The notes under the pieces are model-generated. The model did not search any database and had not been told where the DNA came from. It worked only from the letters and a program-made list of their open reading frames with translations. Source: Augochlora pura (Eukaryota > Arthropoda > Insecta > Hymenoptera > Halictidae). From it: 64,000 nt of DNA. The position numbers and the translations under genes are program-made. Position 1 is the stretch's first letter, and every line of letters begins with the position of its first letter. Shown here piece by piece: positions 59,535-64,000 of this stretch. The stretch covers positions 2,542,001-2,606,000 of the forward strand of contig NC_135780.1 in NCBI RefSeq assembly GCF_028453695.1. Reading direction: 5' to 3'.

Positions 59535-61574
59535 TATATAATTGCGATTTTTTACTTTTCAATACTATTTATATATTAGCACCTAATTAGTACATATTTT
59601 TATTCAATACTATTATATATGTTGTCAACCCTAACGTAGTTTTTCTACTTATTTTTAACGATTTAACTGCAATAATTATTAAGAATTCTGAGCAATCATT
59701 ACGAAGAATAAAAACCAAGTATCAATGTATCCAATAAAATGGCGCCATTTTCCCAAGAACAGGACGATAAAAGAAGTGGTAACAAAAAAATGGAAGGCCG
59801 CTTTATAGAAAGAAAATGGCGAAAAAAAAGAATCGCAGAGGCGTCGGGTTCGCCGTAAAGATCGTAGTAAAAATCGGGGCCGATTTTCCGGCGCCCCGCG
59901 GCGGACCGGAAGTCGCGATACACGCCGAGATTCGTGGCCATAAAACTGCGGGGGGAGGCACGGTGTACATATAGGCGATGGCCCGGAGCGAGCAGGCCGT
60001 TCCGAAAATTTTATTGCCATTGTTTCCGGCATCTCGGAGCGCTCCTCCTTCGGGAGGGCGAATATTCGCGCGATACGGAACGGAATACCGAGACACGAGC
60101 TGCTGGGAACGGGAAGGGGTGGTGGAGGGGGTTTGCAACGGTGGCGCAAAAGGGTTCTCTCTCGACCGAGACATATGCGATATGCCTCTCTCGGCAATAA
60201 AACGCCAGAAGGAGGAGAAGGAGGCGGAGGAGGCTCGGGGGACGCGGGGGTTGGGAGAGGGATGGTGAAGGAGCACGCGGAAGCAGATTATTTCGCGTCT
60301 CAAACGATACGGACCCGACGTCGCGGGGGTTTCCGTCTTTCGGGGATACGCTATCGTTTATTTTCGAAGTTTCTTCGCTTCCGGCCCCGCGCCAGAGGGA
60401 ACCGGTGGGCGTCGAAGGGTGCCGGAGGGTGTCGGAGGGTGTCGGGGCACGCTCGCGTAAAAAGTCTCACGCGCGATCGACTCTATTTCACGGTAACAGA
60501 GCGTGAAATGTTGCACGGCTTGCTACCCCCATTGTCGCGATTCTCCGTGACGCGATTCCAGTCGCCTTTGTGCGGGGACGGATTCGCGAGCTCCGACGTA
60601 TTTGCCGGTCATTAACACGGGAAACGTTAAACGAGTCAGAATTACCAGATTCTGGTACTTCCGGTGTGGTTTTTTAGTCTGAAATAGTGGCGGCTCTCAT
60701 CCGTAATTGTGTTAGCCGATGCATTTGTTTTACCTACTTTATCGTATGCATTCTTTTTCATTTTCCCCACCACCCTTGATGCTAACTAACATTCGTAAGA
60801 CGACTAATGCTCGCACAGATTTAGCTTCGAGCTCGTACAACTATAACTTATTTGGGTTAAGTATGACACATTGGTGCGACTTATGTACATTGAAAATAAA
60901 CTGCACTGATAAAATTTCTTTTTATTAGATGCGCAATATAGGAGTTGCATTGACATTTATTTCTGTCCCAAACATTTAATTAATCGGATATAATGTAAAA
61001 TACACTAAAGTAGCACAAAACATGTATGGTAAATGAGAAAATCTATTTTGAATCCAGAGTTAAAATTATTTCATGAGCAAAGGGTCAATTTAAAATTTGC
61101 CCCTGCGGTTCTCCGAAGTACTGCATCCCAACGCAAGAAACCCTAAAAGATGCTCCTACAACCAATCAATTTCAACTCGTCATCTCGAAAACCTCCGAAT
61201 CATCCCACGCCGAACTGAATAGGACCATGCAAAACCAACTCCCACGGTTTCCCCCTCGAGAACGTCAAAAGAAAAAGCGCCGCGCCGTGGCACGATCGTT
61301 TCCGGCAGGTCCCGGGTAGCGGTCCGATAAATCAGGCTCATTAAGCCGCGGTGCGGCGATCGGAGCGAAAAAATCCGGTCGAAGAACCGCGGTATGAGCC
61401 CCGTAATCCGACGCGGCGGTGGCCAGAGAGCATCGGCGTCGGCCCCGGCCCCGGCCTCGGCATCGGCAGGGTAACAGGGTCGGCTCGTTCCCGTCGATAA
61501 TTAATAACCTCGAAAGCCGAAACATAATCCAACATTAACAACCACCCCCGAAAACACCGTTACACGGTTGCCCC

Positions 61575-61674
61575 NNNNNNNNNNNNNNNNNNNNNNNNNN
61601 NNNNNNNNNNNNNNNNNNNNNNNNNNNNNNNNNNNNNNNNNNNNNNNNNNNNNNNNNNNNNNNNNNNNNNNNNN
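61575..61674. other. Assembly gap (100 N)
   Basis: Exactly 100 N, the usual placeholder for a gap of unknown size. The sequence just after it is a CT run and the region on both sides is low complexity. Any translation across it is meaningless. Confidence 0.99.
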
Positions 61675-62060
61675 CTCTCTCTCCCCCGTCGGATGGCCCT
61701 CGCATAAACTGGAATACACCTCCTGGTGACGAGGAGGTGCGAGGTGCATCGGTGATGCGATAGCCCGCTTGAGCTCGTTAGATGAATGGGGCCGACACAC
61801 GTACCCAGCACACAACACCGAACTAACCACCCTTGTTCAGCGGAGGATCGCCGGGGGGAGGGTGGCGGGACCGTGTACTCCAAGGGAAACAGAGACGGGA
61901 GTGATGGAGAGCGCAGAGAGTAAAAGAGAGTAAGAGAGAGAGAGAGGGTGGAATGGAGGAAAGAGGGACGCGGCGCAACGTCACAGGAACAAAGGGTGAG
62001 GGTTTATAGGTTGTGGGGTGGGCGTAGGACAGAACACGAGGGCGGTTGGTGGTCGGGCCG

Positions 62061-62160
62061 AAGGGCAGACGGGCTGCGAGGGCTGCGAGAGGGTGGCGAA
62101 GGGTGGCAAAGGGTGGCAGAGGGCCGCGAGGGGCGGCAGAGGGCGAGAGGGCGCGGAGAG
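62061..62160. repeat. 10-bp G-rich tandem array
   Basis: GGGTGGCRRA units in exact 10-bp register (GGGTGGCGAA, GGGTGGCAAA, GGGTGGCAGA, GGGCCGCGAG ..). Strongly G-skewed on the plus strand. Confidence 0.85.
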
Positions 62161-62753
62161 CGCGCGCGGCAGAGGACGGGCTGCTAGTTTGCATAAATTT
62201 AGGAAATACAGGGTGGAAAATCGATATCCGCATAGAGATTATAGATGGTGGTTGGTAGGCGCCGCGTAGCCGCAGCCTCCGTCGCGACGGCGTATGCGCT
62301 ACATGTCTACGCTCTCTGCCGACTACACCGTTCCACCCCCTCCGGCGGCTGCACTCCCTCTCTCCTTCTCTTTCTCTTTCTCTTTCCCCGCGTCTCTCTC
62401 TTCCTGGTCGGCCTGTGCCCTCCTCCGTTCCCGAAAAGCTCGTGTGTACCCGTGTACTCGGATACTTCTTGCGGGTGTTGGTGGGTGCAACCGTGCCCCC
62501 TGCCGTCCCCCTCGCTTTTGCACCCCCACCACCGCCGGAGAGAGCCGTCTGCCGCCCTCTTCTCGCGTGATAGCAAGCCCGTACACGTTCTCGGCGTCCT
62601 ACAATGTCTCTGTCTCTGTCTCGGTCCGGCCGACGATGTTCCCGTCTTCTCCTCGTTCCCACTCGTTTCCAACCCCTTCGGTCGAGGACGTCTGTCTCTG
62701 TTTCTCGGACTCGCCGTGTGTCGGGTTTTGTCTCCTCTCTCCTCTCTCGTTCT

Positions 62754-62757
62754 CCCT

Positions 62758-62797
<40 letters not shown>
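62754..62797. repeat. CT microsatellite
   Basis: CCTTTCTCTTTCTCTCTC run within the CT-rich region after the assembly gap. Confidence 0.93.
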
Positions 62798-62798
<1 letters not shown>

Positions 62799-63529
62799 CG
62801 TTCCTTTCGGTGGATTCACCCCGTTTCACCCTCTAGCTCGCTCACTCACCCCGCTGCAACGGAATTGAAGTAGTCGATATCGTCCTGCGGCCTGTCTCGA
62901 AATTAAGAGAAAACGACGGACTCGGAACCCTACCACCCCCTCTCGCAAGGGGGGCGGCCGAACCTCTGCGTGCTTCTCGCCAACGCCGAGGATTTTTCTT
63001 GCTCCCTTTCGATGCTGTCTCTCTATCCGCCATCTCTCTCTCTCCCTCTCTCCCTCTTTATCTTTCTCTCTGTCCACCGTCGTCTCTCTCAAACGCCTCT
63101 CCTCTTCCCTATTTTTCTCTTCGTCGGGCCTCCGCTAATTTCTATCCCTTCTCTTTCCCGGTTCGCTGCCTCCTTCTTCCCTTTTTTTCTGCTGTGTTGG
63201 TAGCATCGAGAGAAATAGAGACCAAGGAGGCCTTGGATATGTGCGGCCGGGCTAGACGACGCTTTCTTCTACTCGACGGTCGAATTTCTGGACCCGAGTG
63301 CCATCCCCGCCGGATGGGGCTGACTTTTTCGAGGACACGTTCACGGTTACCGGACCCTTCGCGGAAGGGGTTAATCGCGTTCCTCGATGGACAGCGATTA
63401 TTGGACCGTTCGGACGCCGTTTGGGAACGTAAACACCGGGGCCGGCTCTGCGAGTAATTTGCCGCGGGGGATGGTTGCGGGAGGGGTGACTTTTCACCGT
63501 GGATGGGACGGTTGGTCAAAGTTTCCTCG

Positions 63530-63650
63530 TGAAGAGCGAAGAGTGATTCCGTAAAGAGGAACTCCTTAAACAGTAACTTCATAAAGGCTAACTTCGTGAA
63601 GGCTAACTTTGTAAAGAGTGACTTCATAAAGGCTAACTCGATTAAAACTT
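63530..63650. repeat. 15-bp tandem repeat
   Basis: GCTAACTTCGTGAAG-type units in register (GTAACTTCATAAAG, GCTAACTTCGTGAAG, GCTAACTTTGTAAAG, AGTGACTTCATAAAG). Read on the minus strand it gives a 5-residue repeat such as LAFTK/LAFMK, which is a by-product of the repeat. Confidence 0.85.
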
Positions 63651-64000
63651 GCGAATAGTTGTAGTTAATTGGCACTTTATACTAATCGAAGAAAATTTTA
63701 TTTGATCGCGAGAACTATGAGGAACATATTACACTGCACCAGACGATAATTCTCTTTGTTGTAACGTAAAAAAGAAATCGTTGCACACATGATAATTTTG
63801 AAGAATAATTTTTCAATTAATTGGCTACTGATTGAATTTTATTCGATTGCGGTAAGTTTAAAGAATTAATTAAATCATACCAAGCATTTATTTTCATTGT
63901 TGTAACTTGATTAGGAGATTCATTTATATTAATCACAGGAAGTTTGCATAGAGTAGAGAATTTATTAAACTGCGGGCTACAATTGCAAAGTTGAACAATG

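Larger units (their letters stand above)
36722..64000 (-). other. NfI: NfI upstream intron (about 27 kb within the window), no exon recognised
   Basis: Exon A starts in phase 0 after an acceptor, so transcription must enter from higher coordinates. No sequence encoding the family's N-terminal block was found up to 64000, so this is treated as intron, possibly with alternative first exons. It holds TTAA elements at 39608, 45091 and 56310, tandem duplications at 38298 and 38684, a degenerate array 41090-42240, many CT/GA tracts, a fold-back element at 59319-59534, and a CG/CT-rich region with an assembly gap at 61.5-63.5 kb. Confidence 0.65.

Noticed and set aside
61823..62868. Long Arg/Ser/Pro-rich open frames on both strands
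   Set aside because: Produced by GA/CT and G-rich repeats; both strands open at once, and no conserved motif.

Overview
This is animal, almost certainly insect, DNA. There are no operons or dense ORFs. Instead it has multi-kilobase introns, abundant GA/CT microsatellites, CG-rich stretches and many small TTAA-flanked transposon remnants. One conserved gene can be read with confidence: a Nuclear factor I gene (NfI; NFI/CTF transcription factor family) on the minus strand. Very GA-rich, CpG-tolerant sequence with large NfI introns would suit a hymenopteran such as a bee, but that assignment is inference, not proof.

NfI, in transcript order (high to low coordinates). Exon A (36530-36721) and exon B (35365-35548) encode the second half of the MH1-like DNA-binding domain. 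Exon C (25496-25588) encodes the segment matching the vertebrate TSGVFS..EL motif. Exons D (16104-16244) and E (9975-10118) encode a Pro/Ser-rich transactivation region. All have good splice sites except the weak exon A donor, and the phases interlock (0/0, 0/1, 1/1, 1/1, 1/1), giving about 251 codons. The exon(s) for the N-terminal part of the DNA-binding domain are not in the window and should lie above 64000. The C-terminal exons were not found and probably lie below position 1. The introns are about 1.0, 9.8, 9.3 and 6.0 kb.

Noncoding landscape. Seventeen short elements (about 190-325 bp) with TTAA or decayed TTAA ends and piggyBac-like terminal repeats (CCCTTTGCAC, CACGTTGAATGCC, CACGAAACCTACC and similar types) are scattered through the introns. 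Almost all carry a short palindrome just inside one end. There are also several minisatellites (32 bp x 11, 22 bp x 4, 19 bp, 16 bp, 15 bp, 10 bp), older degenerate arrays, a 75-bp-arm fold-back element near 59.4 kb, and a 100-N assembly gap at 61575-61674 inside a CG/CT-rich region.

The most unusual signal is in the intron after exon C. A 17-nt sequence at 25083-25099 is a perfect complement of the exon C 3' end plus its 5' splice site. Just beside it, at 25124-25140, is a near-copy of that same exon end and splice site, which can pair with the same complement instead. This looks like a bistable RNA switch controlling use of the exon C donor.
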